Positions 1-7,790 of a DNA stretch of 64,000 bases are shown in pieces; position 1 is the stretch's first letter; every line of letters starts with the position of its first letter. The notes under the pieces are model-generated. The model was not told the DNA's origin and did not search any database. It saw nothing but the letters and a program-made list of their open reading frames with translations. This DNA comes from Smithellaceae bacterium (GTDB taxonomy: Bacteria; Desulfobacterota; Syntrophia; Syntrophales; Smithellaceae): contig JAUYFM010000004.1 of the NCBI GenBank assembly GCA_030690945.1, positions 1-64,000 on the forward strand. Direction: 5' to 3'. The position numbers and the translations under genes were made by a program.

Positions 1-2
1 AA

Positions 3-982
<980 letters not shown>

Positions 983-1220
983 TGTTTACTGCTAATCAAT
1001 TACAAATACTACATTTCATGATCTTTACTCGCGAATCCTGGTTTTCATGGCATCCTTTTTATTCAGTTTTCAAAGAGCTTTGGCAAATAGAACAGTATTT
1101 CGATAACTTAAACATTGCGCGAACCTTCCTGCTATTTATTGTCAGCTTGCGGTTCGCGGAACCTTAAAATAGCTAAAAAAAAGATTTCTCCCTCAAGGTC
1201 GAAATGACTTTATGAACACC
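983..1220 (-). promoter_or_regulatory. CRISPR leader region
   Basis: This AT-rich stretch without a credible gene lies between the last intact repeat and the cas2 stop. Given the array orientation it is the leader side, where transcription starts and new spacers enter. Its outer edge (about 1180-1215) resembles half of the dispersed element at 37839-37948 (AGATTTCTCCCT followed by GGTCGAAATGAC), so part of the leader interval is repeat-derived. Confidence 0.7.
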
Positions 1221-1511
1221 CTACACAATGAGCGGTCCCTCTTGATCAATAGACTTTTTTGCTCCAATGTGTTCCACGCGTCTTCGCCAATTCGATCCTA
1301 AAAAATAGAATCGCAGGCTGTCCTCTTCGGGATTAATTTCCTTCATCAGGCGGTCACGCAAAACCGTCCATTGCGCGGGATCGACAATGCATTCAAACAC
1401 AGAATACTGCACCCGCTGGCCGTAATCCTGACAGGCCTTAGCCACACGTCGTAAACGCCTTGGCCCTTTTTCATTCTGCATGGCAACGTCATAACTGACC
1501 AGAACTAACAT
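1221..1511 (-). CDS. cas2: Cas2, CRISPR adaptation endoribonuclease-like protein
   Basis: A 96-residue protein of normal Cas2 length. It opens with the beta-strand and aspartate typical of the family (MLVLVSYDV), then RRLRRVAKACQDYG and the conserved YSVFEC strand, and it contains the C-terminal FYFLGSNW strand. Cas2 dimers bridge two Cas1 dimers to form the spacer integration complex. It is the last cas gene before the leader, as is normal in type I-C, and lies 85 bp after cas1. Nothing in it looks damaged. Confidence 0.96.
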   Translation of the reverse strand: MLVLVSYDVAMQNEKGPRRLRRVAKACQDYGQRVQYSVFECIVDPAQWTVLRDRLMKEINPEEDSLRFYFLGSNWRRRVEHIGAKKSIDQEGPLIV

Positions 1512-1596
1512 TGTTTAATTTACCTCCCAATCCAGAGAAGCCCCTCATCCTCACCTTCTCCCACAAAGGGGCGAAGGAATTATTCGGATCTAATAT

Positions 1597-2628
1597 TTAT
1601 TTCCAGATAAACGGCGGATAGCCATCCAGATCTCCGCGCAGGCAGCGCGCCAGCAGCAATGCCTGCACATGAAAAAGCAAGCCAATCGTTACTTTTTCAT
1701 CCAAAAAAGGATGCTGAATTTCTTCCTGCTTTCTTTCCTGATAGGCAACCAGCAAGGTTTTTCTTGTTTCATCATTCATCATGACCGCGCCTGCTTCCGT
1801 TTTGTTAAAACCTTTGTCCTGTACCTGCCGTAGATTAATCAAAGAAAGCGCCAGGCGATCTGCAAGAAATGGCCGGAATTCTTCCATCAAGTCCAGAGCC
1901 AGGCTGGGACGGCCTGGCCGATCACGGTGCAGAAAGCCGACCGCCGGGTCCAGGCCGACTGATTCCAGGGCGGAACGGCAATCATGCATCAATAGGCTAT
2001 AAAGGAAAGATAACAGACAATTCACATTATCCAATGGCGGGCGTCGGTTGCGTTCCTGAAAATTAAAACCTTCTTTTTGCGCAACAATCAGATGGTCAAA
2101 AACACTAAAATAAGTATGCGCGGCATCGCCTTCCAAACCGCGCACACAATCGAGCGACTGATTCAATTCAAGTGATTGCAGTGACCGATTCAAATCATCC
2201 ACGCTTCGGCGAAGCGCATCCTCTTCCAGTTTTTCTGCATGATCTCTTAACACCCGCTGGAGAACTGTCCGGCAGTTGGCCACCTTGCCGATAACAAATC
2301 CTTTAGCCATTTGCGCGGAATATTCCAAATCATCTGCGTGTCGATATTGTTCACGGCGAAGCAGAACATTGCCAGATACCGGCCCCTGCACACGCGCCAG
2401 AAAACGGCCATACTCCGTTAAAAAGCTGATGCCGACACCGTTTTCTCCGCAAAAGCCCATCAGGAAAGGGCTGCAAGACACATTACCGAAACAGACAATG
2501 CCGCCGATGGTGTGCACCGGGACGCGCAGTCTGACTTCTTGATTAACCTTGACCACCACGGTTTCTCCTTCCTTGGCAAGGTAAGCACCCTGTGTGGTGA
2601 CAAATAAGGTGTTAAGATGTTTTTTCAT
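1597..2628 (-). CDS. cas1: Cas1, type I-C CRISPR integrase
   Basis: A 343-residue protein matching type I-C Cas1 in length and sequence. The metal-binding active site is visible: E166 in RGLEGDAA, H234 in GFLHRDRPGR, and the acidic cluster in LDLMEEFRP near 246-250. It integrates new spacers with Cas2. In intact type I-C loci cas1 directly follows cas4 with overlapping ends. Here the ATG lies within a 15-bp sequence (2624-2638) that is repeated at the end of cas4 (5083-5097), with about 2.46 kb inserted between. The native cas4-coupled translation start is therefore lost, and no strong ribosome-binding site is visible just upstream of the ATG. Confidence 0.96.
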   Translation of the reverse strand: MKKHLNTLFVTTQGAYLAKEGETVVVKVNQEVRLRVPVHTIGGIVCFGNVSCSPFLMGFCGENGVGISFLTEYGRFLARVQGPVSGNVLLRREQYRHADDLEYSAQMAKGFVIGKVANCRTVLQRVLRDHAEKLEEDALRRSVDDLNRSLQSLELNQSLDCVRGLEGDAAHTYFSVFDHLIVAQKEGFNFQERNRRPPLDNVNCLLSFLYSLLMHDCRSALESVGLDPAVGFLHRDRPGRPSLALDLMEEFRPFLADRLALSLINLRQVQDKGFNKTEAGAVMMNDETRKTLLVAYQERKQEEIQHPFLDEKVTIGLLFHVQALLLARCLRGDLDGYPPFIWK

Positions 2629-2782
2629 GTTTCATCCAAAGAGGTTTGGTCATGGTCAGTTCCTCTTGGCCTTTTTCTTATTATCACGTTTATTATCAAG
2701 TTTATTGGATACTATCACCTTTCTTCACCCAGCACCCGACCCGTACCTAAATATTTACGATACACCGGATCTATCGATCCAG

Positions 2783-3610
2783 TCACTTTTTCTCCAGACG
2801 TTTTCTTTTTTCAGGTGCATCCAGGTAGTTTTCTTTGGAGACAACCATTTTTTTTGTTTCTTTTTCCAGCTTTTCGCGGGCGTCGCCGGCAATCCGCCCG
2901 CCTTTTCCGGCGGCAGTGCGGTTTTTGTCGAAACCCTGTGCATCTTGCGTTTTGGTAATCTCTGTTGTAGCGGCCTCGCCCAACATGGAAAAGATCAGTT
3001 CCAGATCGTTCATGTGATCCCGGAGATTTTCGCGTTCCAAGCCTTTCAGGTCTTTATATTCCGATGGAGTCAGGCCAAAGGTTGCTTTAGTGATTTCTGC
3101 CGTCAGAATGGCGTATTCTCTTTCTTGTCCAACTTGACGCTTTTTCCATTCATCGGTGAGTTCTGCCCGGATGGCAATGCCGCGCATCCGCTTTTCAATC
3201 CAATCATCGGAATAGCCTTTGGCCCGATAAAGCGCCTTAGTTCTTTTGGTGGCCAGTTCCGGATCTTCGATTTCCTGTACACGCTCATAACCAACCTTCG
3301 CCAGCCAGCGTTTGAAAGGCTCGGCCTTGGGTGAGGGAATCGACTGGATGATGCGGAAAATGCCTTCCGTGTTTGCGCAGTCGGTTTTGTATTTTTTCCC
3401 GTCAGCAGCCTCTAATTTCAGTCCGTGACAAAATGTCACGACCTCGCCTCCCTCTTCGGAGAGCCTTTGTTTCAATTTCCGCCAATAAGAACCTGCATCT
3501 AAACTATCCGTTAGAGTGCCACAAAAATCAATAATGGAAAAAAACCATTCATTGTTGTGAATGATCTTTCTGATTCCCTTTCCTTTAAAAACAGCCATTT
3601 TTGTTTCCAT
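2783..3610 (-). CDS. DinD-like / BRO-N family protein (copy 1)
   Basis: A 275-residue protein. The start is METKMAVFKG at 3610 because it follows AGGAGG at good spacing. The N-terminal part (KGIRKIIHNNEWFFSIIDFCG) is a BRO-N/ANT-type fold. The middle (IPSPKAEPFKRWLAKVGYERVQEIEDPEL) and the conserved DLKGLERENLRDHMNDLELIFSMLGEAAT block belong to the phage-antirepressor/DinD-like group. The C-terminus is lysine-rich. The protein is probably DNA-binding and regulatory, but its target is unknown. It resembles the product of 14798-15643 and the fragments at 4719-4976 and 15662-15760. Its coding sequence contains a palindrome at 3424-3440. Confidence 0.8.
   Translation of the reverse strand: METKMAVFKGKGIRKIIHNNEWFFSIIDFCGTLTDSLDAGSYWRKLKQRLSEEGGEVVTFCHGLKLEAADGKKYKTDCANTEGIFRIIQSIPSPKAEPFKRWLAKVGYERVQEIEDPELATKRTKALYRAKGYSDDWIEKRMRGIAIRAELTDEWKKRQVGQEREYAILTAEITKATFGLTPSEYKDLKGLERENLRDHMNDLELIFSMLGEAATTEITKTQDAQGFDKNRTAAGKGGRIAGDAREKLEKETKKMVVSKENYLDAPEKRKRLEKK
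3424..3440. repeat. Intragenic palindrome in DinD-like gene 1
   Basis: Perfect 7-bp arms CGTGACA and TGTCACG separated by AAA. On the coding strand it spells codons for VTFCH at about residue 57-62. The same 17-bp sequence recurs in the remnant at 15718-15734. Confidence 0.75.
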
Positions 3611-3646
3611 TATGCCTCCTGACAAGCGGTAGAAAGCCTTTCCGGA

Positions 3647-4714
3647 CTATGCCTTTTTTTTAGTTTCTTGATCTAACGGAGCAAATTTCTTTCTAGCATC
3701 TACTATTTTTTTGACTTCGCGGTCAAAGTCGGATTCAAGCATGTGATCTTTTATATCCATGTACTTTTCATGCTCATTTTCCGCCAAAGCTACCGCGACT
3801 TCGTGGCTGATCTTACCACTATCTTGTAAAATATCTTTTTCGTTGAATCGTAAAAAGGCGTCTAATCTATCTACCCAGTCTTCCATATACATCACTATGC
3901 CTTTTTGCGCCTGCATTTCCGCATAGTCAAGATACATGGTGACAATTCTGTTTAGTCCATCCAGTTCTTTTTCATTGAGATAATTCTTAGCAATACCGAC
4001 ATCTGTTTTTCGTATGGCTCCCTTGGGCGAATTTTTCCAGCTCGTGAGTCCCATATTTGGTTTCTCGCCATTTACTCTGTTGTAAATAATTTCTGCCGCA
4101 GTTTGGCCGGCTATCGCCCAGTGGAGTTTGTTTTGCATGGTAGCAAAAAATTGTCTGGTGATTTCTTCGTTTGGATCGTAGTCAGCGCTGCACTGTGCGT
4201 AAATGTCGGTGATTTTCTGGTAGAATCTGCGTTCGCTGCTGCGGATATCACGGATACGCGCCAGTTGCTCTTCAAAATAGTCCTTGCCGAAAATGGTATT
4301 GGGATTTTTGAGCCGTTCATCATTCATGGCAAAGCCCTTGATGATGTACTCTTTGAGCACTTGGGTCGCCCAAATGCGAAAGTGCGTCGCCTGCCTTGAA
4401 TTGACACGGTAACCAACGGATATGATCGCGTCAAGATTGTAGAATTTAGTGGAATATTTTTTCCCGTCATCGGCAGTTAGTTCCAAAACGGAACTAACTG
4501 AATTTTCCTGTAACTCGCCGCTTTCAATAATATTTTTGAGATGTTTAGTAATAGCCGGTCGTTGCACCCCAAATAAAGCAGCTATTTTATCTTGGGTAAG
4601 CCACAAATTTTCATCGCGCAGGAATATCTCCACATTCACCTTGCCACTTGGCGTAGTGTAGAGCAGAAACTCTGTAAATGTGTTCTGTTTGGCAATCTGT
4701 TTATTATTTTTCAT
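3647..4714 (-). CDS. RhuM-family protein
   Basis: A 355-residue member of the virulence-protein RhuM family. I place the start at MKNNKQIAKQN (4714), preceded by GGAAAGGAAAG; a longer reading to 4801 would overlap an upstream fragment. A helix-turn-helix-like N-terminus (LWLTQDKIAALFGVQRPAITKHL) is followed by FYNLDAIISVGYRVNSRQATHFRIWAT, the family hallmark. The C-terminal half, from about residue 150, has the RhuM pattern FFATMQNKLHWAIAGQTAAE and a 'YLDYAEMQAQKGIVMYMEDW' segment. RhuM-like proteins are widespread near phage and defence loci and lack a settled biochemical role. The gene lies inside the cas4-cas1 insertion and carries a long palindrome at 4474-4500. Confidence 0.85.
   Translation of the reverse strand: MKNNKQIAKQNTFTEFLLYTTPSGKVNVEIFLRDENLWLTQDKIAALFGVQRPAITKHLKNIIESGELQENSVSSVLELTADDGKKYSTKFYNLDAIISVGYRVNSRQATHFRIWATQVLKEYIIKGFAMNDERLKNPNTIFGKDYFEEQLARIRDIRSSERRFYQKITDIYAQCSADYDPNEEITRQFFATMQNKLHWAIAGQTAAEIIYNRVNGEKPNMGLTSWKNSPKGAIRKTDVGIAKNYLNEKELDGLNRIVTMYLDYAEMQAQKGIVMYMEDWVDRLDAFLRFNEKDILQDSGKISHEVAVALAENEHEKYMDIKDHMLESDFDREVKKIVDARKKFAPLDQETKKKA
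4474..4500. repeat. Intragenic palindrome in RhuM gene
   Basis: Perfect 11-bp arms CAGTTAGTTCC and GGAACTAACTG around AAAAC. It encodes the SVSSVLELT segment at about residue 71-80, between the helix-turn-helix part and the YNLD motif. A closely related near-palindrome lies in the RhuM remnant at 14218-14244. Confidence 0.85.
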
Positions 4715-4718
4715 AATC

Positions 4719-4976
4719 TTACTTTCCTTTCCTGCCCGACTTTTCGACTTTTCCATCCTCTGCAACCATTTCCAACCGGTTACATTTTGTAACCGGTTCA
4801 CGCCCCTCTTTCTTCAGACGGTTTTTTAAGACTTTCCAGTAGTTTCTGGCTGCCTGAAAATCGGGCTGCTGGATTAACACCCGGAGAATATCAATTACGG
4901 AGAAATACCACCACTCATTGTTGTGGATGACTTTTCTGATTCCCTTCCCTTTGAAAACAGCTATTTTTGTTTCCAT
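4719..4976 (-). pseudogene. Truncated DinD-like gene (BRO-N part only)
   Basis: An 85-residue reading frame begins METKIAVFKGKGIRKVIHNN, nearly the same start as the gene at 2783-3610, and follows family sequence through NRLEMVAEDGK. It then runs into unrelated KVEKSGRKGK and stops just before the RhuM start. About 200 residues of the usual 275-281 are missing. It may still produce a small BRO-N polypeptide, since the start has a reasonable upstream purine stretch (TAGGAGAAAAT). The break falls within about ten codons after a 25-bp perfect palindrome at 4774-4798, as if the partner segment had been replaced there. Confidence 0.75.
4774..4798. repeat. Intragenic palindrome in truncated DinD-like gene
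   Basis: Perfect 11-bp arms AACCGGTTACA and TGTAACCGGTT around TTT, covering codons for PVTKCNRLE at about residue 60-68. It is the same position as the shorter palindromes in the other DinD-like copies, with a different sequence. Confidence 0.85.
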
Positions 4977-5048
4977 ATTTTCTCCTAAGAAACTTCCCTG
5001 CCCCTGGTGGGCGGGGATTGAGGGGAGAGGGCCTTAGCTTTCACACGC

Positions 5049-5072
5049 AACTTTTTTGCTGATAAAAAAGTT
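5049..5072. terminator. Hairpin downstream of cas4
   Basis: Arms AACTTTTTT and AAAAAAGTT enclose a 6-base loop a few bases after the cas4 stop on the minus strand. It may act as a weak bidirectional terminator at the edge of the inserted segment. The stem is AT-only, so function is uncertain. Confidence 0.35.
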
Positions 5073-5083
5073 ACAAAGTAACT

Positions 5084-5716
5084 TCATGTTTCATCCAGCA
5101 TTCGTTTCAGGTAACTTTCAACTGACCTTTTTTTCTGAATCGTTTTGGGCATACATTCGGCCATCAGTGAACAGCTTTCACAGCGCTTGGCATAAACAGG
5201 CCTGGGCGTTTGGCCTGATTCAATCAACTCATGCGTCAGACGCGCCGCCTCCTGCGTTTCCAGCCGTAGCGCTTCGTCAAAGACAACATCCAGACGCCTT
5301 CTGGTTTTGCCATAGAAGAGCGCCCCTGCGGGAATATCCGCATTGAGCATTTCCTCCAGGCAAAGCGCCTGAGCGCAAAGCTGGATTTTATCGCTGTGAT
5401 CAGCCTTGGGCTTGCCCCGTTTATGCTCAACAGGGTAGGCCTGCCATGTTCCATCAGCCTGACGATGGTATTCCACAACATCCGCCTTGCCGATCAACCC
5501 CAGCCGCAAAGATCGCAATGAAGAGCCGCGTTCGATGCGAACATTTCCACGCGATTCATCGCCTTCTTCATGCACATGCTCATGCATAATCCGGCCTTCG
5601 GCGGTCAGACGGTTTTCCAGCCAGACCTGCTCAACATGAATCAAAGCGCACTGCCTGGGACAAAAGGCATAGTGCTGCAAAGCGGAGAGCATGATGAAAT
5701 CGTCTGGATTATACAT
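5084..5716 (-). CDS. cas4: Cas4 exonuclease, adaptation factor
   Basis: A 210-residue RecB-like nuclease. Near the N-terminus it shows HYAFCPRQCALIH with the first iron-sulfur cysteine, then GKADVVEYH and PVEHKRGKPK with the catalytic Asp and Glu-x-Lys, then QLCAQALCLEEM. The C-terminal CESCSLMAEC supplies the remaining cluster cysteines. Cas4 trims prespacers and helps select the PAM with Cas1-Cas2. The gene is intact, but it is separated from cas7 by fic and from cas1 by the 2.46-kb insertion. Its stop codon lies in the 15-bp duplicated sequence. Confidence 0.95.
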   Translation of the reverse strand: MYNPDDFIMLSALQHYAFCPRQCALIHVEQVWLENRLTAEGRIMHEHVHEEGDESRGNVRIERGSSLRSLRLGLIGKADVVEYHRQADGTWQAYPVEHKRGKPKADHSDKIQLCAQALCLEEMLNADIPAGALFYGKTRRRLDVVFDEALRLETQEAARLTHELIESGQTPRPVYAKRCESCSLMAECMPKTIQKKRSVESYLKRMLDET

Positions 5717-5727
5717 GTTGCCTCTTA

Positions 5728-5769
5728 ATACCTAATTCAATACCTAATTAATTAGGTATTACCTAATTG
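5728..5769. repeat. AATACCTAATT operator-like repeats before cas4
   Basis: Two direct copies of AATACCTAATT (5728-5738, 5739-5749) are followed by the inverted copy AATTAGGTATT (5750-5760) and a partial ACCTAATT. The second and third form a perfect 22-bp palindrome. The block lies between the fic stop and the cas4 start, where a regulator or a secondary promoter could control cas4 and downstream genes. Confidence 0.6.
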
Positions 5770-6809
5770 CCCGTTTTGCGCCATTTGGCGGACTGGCCAC
5801 GCGATATACATTCAATTATTTTGTCATGTTGCAGATCTTTTAAAACACGCCGGATCGTGTCGATCCCCACGCCGGGACACATTTTTTGAATATCCGAAAC
5901 GCTGAAATGACCTGTGAAGACCATTACGGCTTTTCGCGCCATTTCGGTCTTCTCGCCTCTCGGATGAGAAAGCTGCCCCATCCTTTCCTCAAATTCCTTA
6001 TAAGCGCTCTTGATGATGAAACACAGGAAATTGATATAGTGCCAGGGATTGTGCTTGCCTTCGTGCCAGCCCTGCGAACTGAGTTTCAGCGTTTCGTAAT
6101 AACGTTCCTTGTTCTGCTCGATGAGACGTTCCAGACTGATGTATCTGCCTACTTCGATTCCCGCATGATAGCACTGAAGAAGCATCAGCAGGCGGGATAC
6201 TCTCCCGTTGCCGTCGCGGAAGGGATGGATGCACAGAAAATCAAGATTATAGGCCGCCAGGGCAATGATCCGGTGCATCTGGGTTTCTTTAACCGCATCT
6301 TCCCAGGCGGTATGCAATTGTTGCATAGACTTGGGTGTTTGCTTCGCCGGAACCGTTCGGAATCTGATGCTGGACGTGCCATCCATTCGCTTTTCGATAA
6401 TGTCGCTGTCTTTTTCCTTGTATTTCCCGGCATCCCATATTTCACCGCGCGTCAGCAGATGCAGTTTCGTGCATGTTTCTTCAGTGACAGGCAATTTTGA
6501 ACCCGACGAGTGAATCAGGTTGAGCGCCTCCCGGTATCCGCGCACTTCTTCTTCGGAGCGATCCTGCAAAAGGGATTTGCCGAAAATGACTGTGCCGATG
6601 CGTTTCTGTTCCACCTCAACCCCTTCAATGCGATTGGATGAAACGGCGCTTTCAATCAGGGCATGCTCCTTGAGCGAATTCAGCCGCTGAGGTGACTGTT
6701 TTTTGTAGAGATCCTGCCTGCCCTTGGATTCGCTGATATCGGCAAGATACCACGACGTTGTCGCCGGGATTGTTTCGAGACCCGATATAAATTGTTTTAA
6801 GGTTATCAT
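5763..6809 (-). CDS. Fic-domain AMP-transferase-like protein
   Basis: A 348-residue Fic protein. The active-site motif HPFRDGNGR is at residues 195-203, with the catalytic His195. An N-terminal inhibitory-helix signature of the (S/T)xxxE(G/N) type is present as SNRIEG at about 58-63, so it is a self-inhibited class with the inhibitory segment in the same chain. The C-terminus (DIQKMCPGVGIDTIRRVLKDLQ) looks like a winged helix. Such proteins usually transfer AMP from ATP to target proteins; the target cannot be read from sequence. It lies within the cas operon on the same strand, between cas7 and cas4, a position not occupied in standard type I-C loci. AATACCTAATT repeats begin right after its stop. 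Confidence 0.92.
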   Translation of the reverse strand: MITLKQFISGLETIPATTSWYLADISESKGRQDLYKKQSPQRLNSLKEHALIESAVSSNRIEGVEVEQKRIGTVIFGKSLLQDRSEEEVRGYREALNLIHSSGSKLPVTEETCTKLHLLTRGEIWDAGKYKEKDSDIIEKRMDGTSSIRFRTVPAKQTPKSMQQLHTAWEDAVKETQMHRIIALAAYNLDFLCIHPFRDGNGRVSRLLMLLQCYHAGIEVGRYISLERLIEQNKERYYETLKLSSQGWHEGKHNPWHYINFLCFIIKSAYKEFEERMGQLSHPRGEKTEMARKAVMVFTGHFSVSDIQKMCPGVGIDTIRRVLKDLQHDKIIECISRGQSAKWRKTGN

Positions 6810-6908
6810 ATAAATCTTATTACTCCTTTACGTGCCTGCACGATCCGGTAAGATTTCAGTGCCCCATGCCCGCCATGCGGCGGGATCAGGGCAGGGGGTA
6901 CCTCGGCT

Positions 6909-7790
6909 TTAAAATATCTTTTCTTCCGGCCATTCTTTAACTTCAATCAATGGTTTTTTCTTATCATCAGACGGAAGGTTCTCCTTGTTAACAGTGATCG
7001 TATAATCTTCTTTTCCTCTTGGCAGTTCTGAATTTTTCTTTACGGTTACACGTTCAAATAATCGTCCGGCAAGTTCGTTGCCGAGATGACTGGAATGCTT
7101 GAATATAACAAGTTTTCTAGGGTTCATTTCTCCCCTTGCAGCGGCTCGGTCATTTTCAAAAGCGTTAATTAGCGATTCCCATAGAAGCTTGAGGTCATCT
7201 CCTGAAAAATTTGTTTTTTTAGCATCAACAGCTGAAATAAAACCATGCATACGATAAAGGGCATACGGCACTGTGGCCTTGCGACCAAAGGTGGTTGCAT
7301 ATTCACGATCCTTTTTAGCCTGTTCATTTTTTTCGTTTTCCGTAGTTACACAACATCGTGTTATCGAGTGCTCTGCCTGATATATGCGGTCTTCTGATCG
7401 TGCAAAAGTAAATTGAACAGGCCCACGGACCGTCCCAGCCCCTCTAACTTTTTCTTTCTTTTGTTTCTTACTTTTAATTTCTTCCTCCCCTTCCTCTTCT
7501 GGGGTCTCAACATTTTCTTTTTCACCTGTGCTTAATACAGCGCCAAATGTCCGTATATCATAATAATCATCACACAACTTTCGACGTTTTTCTGAAGAAG
7601 TATTTCCCGGTGTCTTACCAATGACCGCATTCAGATAACTGTCATCGCCAGCAATATCTCTCTGACGAATAAAAATATTATAAGGAGAGGTTAAATTATG
7701 TTTCAGGTGTACATAATTTCTGACTTTCCTTTTTATACATACATCTGTTACTAATCCATGCTGATCTTCCGCATCTGCCCTAGGTAAATT
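6909..7790 (-). pseudogene. cas7: Cas7 (Csd2) lacking its 5' end
   Basis: The open frame holds 293 codons beginning NLPRADAEDQHGLVTDVCIK, unmistakably type I-C Cas7. The usual first ~28 residues (start codon, first beta-strand and the NPNGDPDAG segment) are missing. The frame overlaps the cas8c stop in a different register and no ATG, GTG or TTG precedes NLPR; the first ATG is at 7577 (MCDDYYDIRT), which would lose about 100 residues of the family sequence. The rest of the protein is well preserved (DYYDIRTFGAVLSTG, RGPVQFTFARS, HGFISAVDAKKT). A Glu/Lys-rich stretch of about 28 residues (7523-7440) is inserted after STG. Cas7 forms the Cascade backbone, so interference is probably impaired unless an unusual start is used. 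Confidence 0.85.

Larger units (their letters stand above)
2639..5097. mobile_element. Inserted segment between cas4 and cas1 with 15-bp flanking duplication
   Basis: The sequence TTCATGTTTCATCCA occurs at 2624-2638, covering the cas1 start, and again at 5083-5097, covering the cas4 stop. Read on the minus strand it is TGGATGAAACATGAA, which holds both the cas4 end (Asp-Glu-Thr-stop) and the ATG of cas1 in an ATGA-type overlap. The simplest reading is that cas4 and cas1 once overlapped and that 2459 bp inserted there, duplicating 15 bp. The insert carries a truncated DinD-like gene, a RhuM gene and an intact DinD-like gene, all on the minus strand. No transposase or integrase is visible, so the mechanism is unknown. 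Confidence 0.7.
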
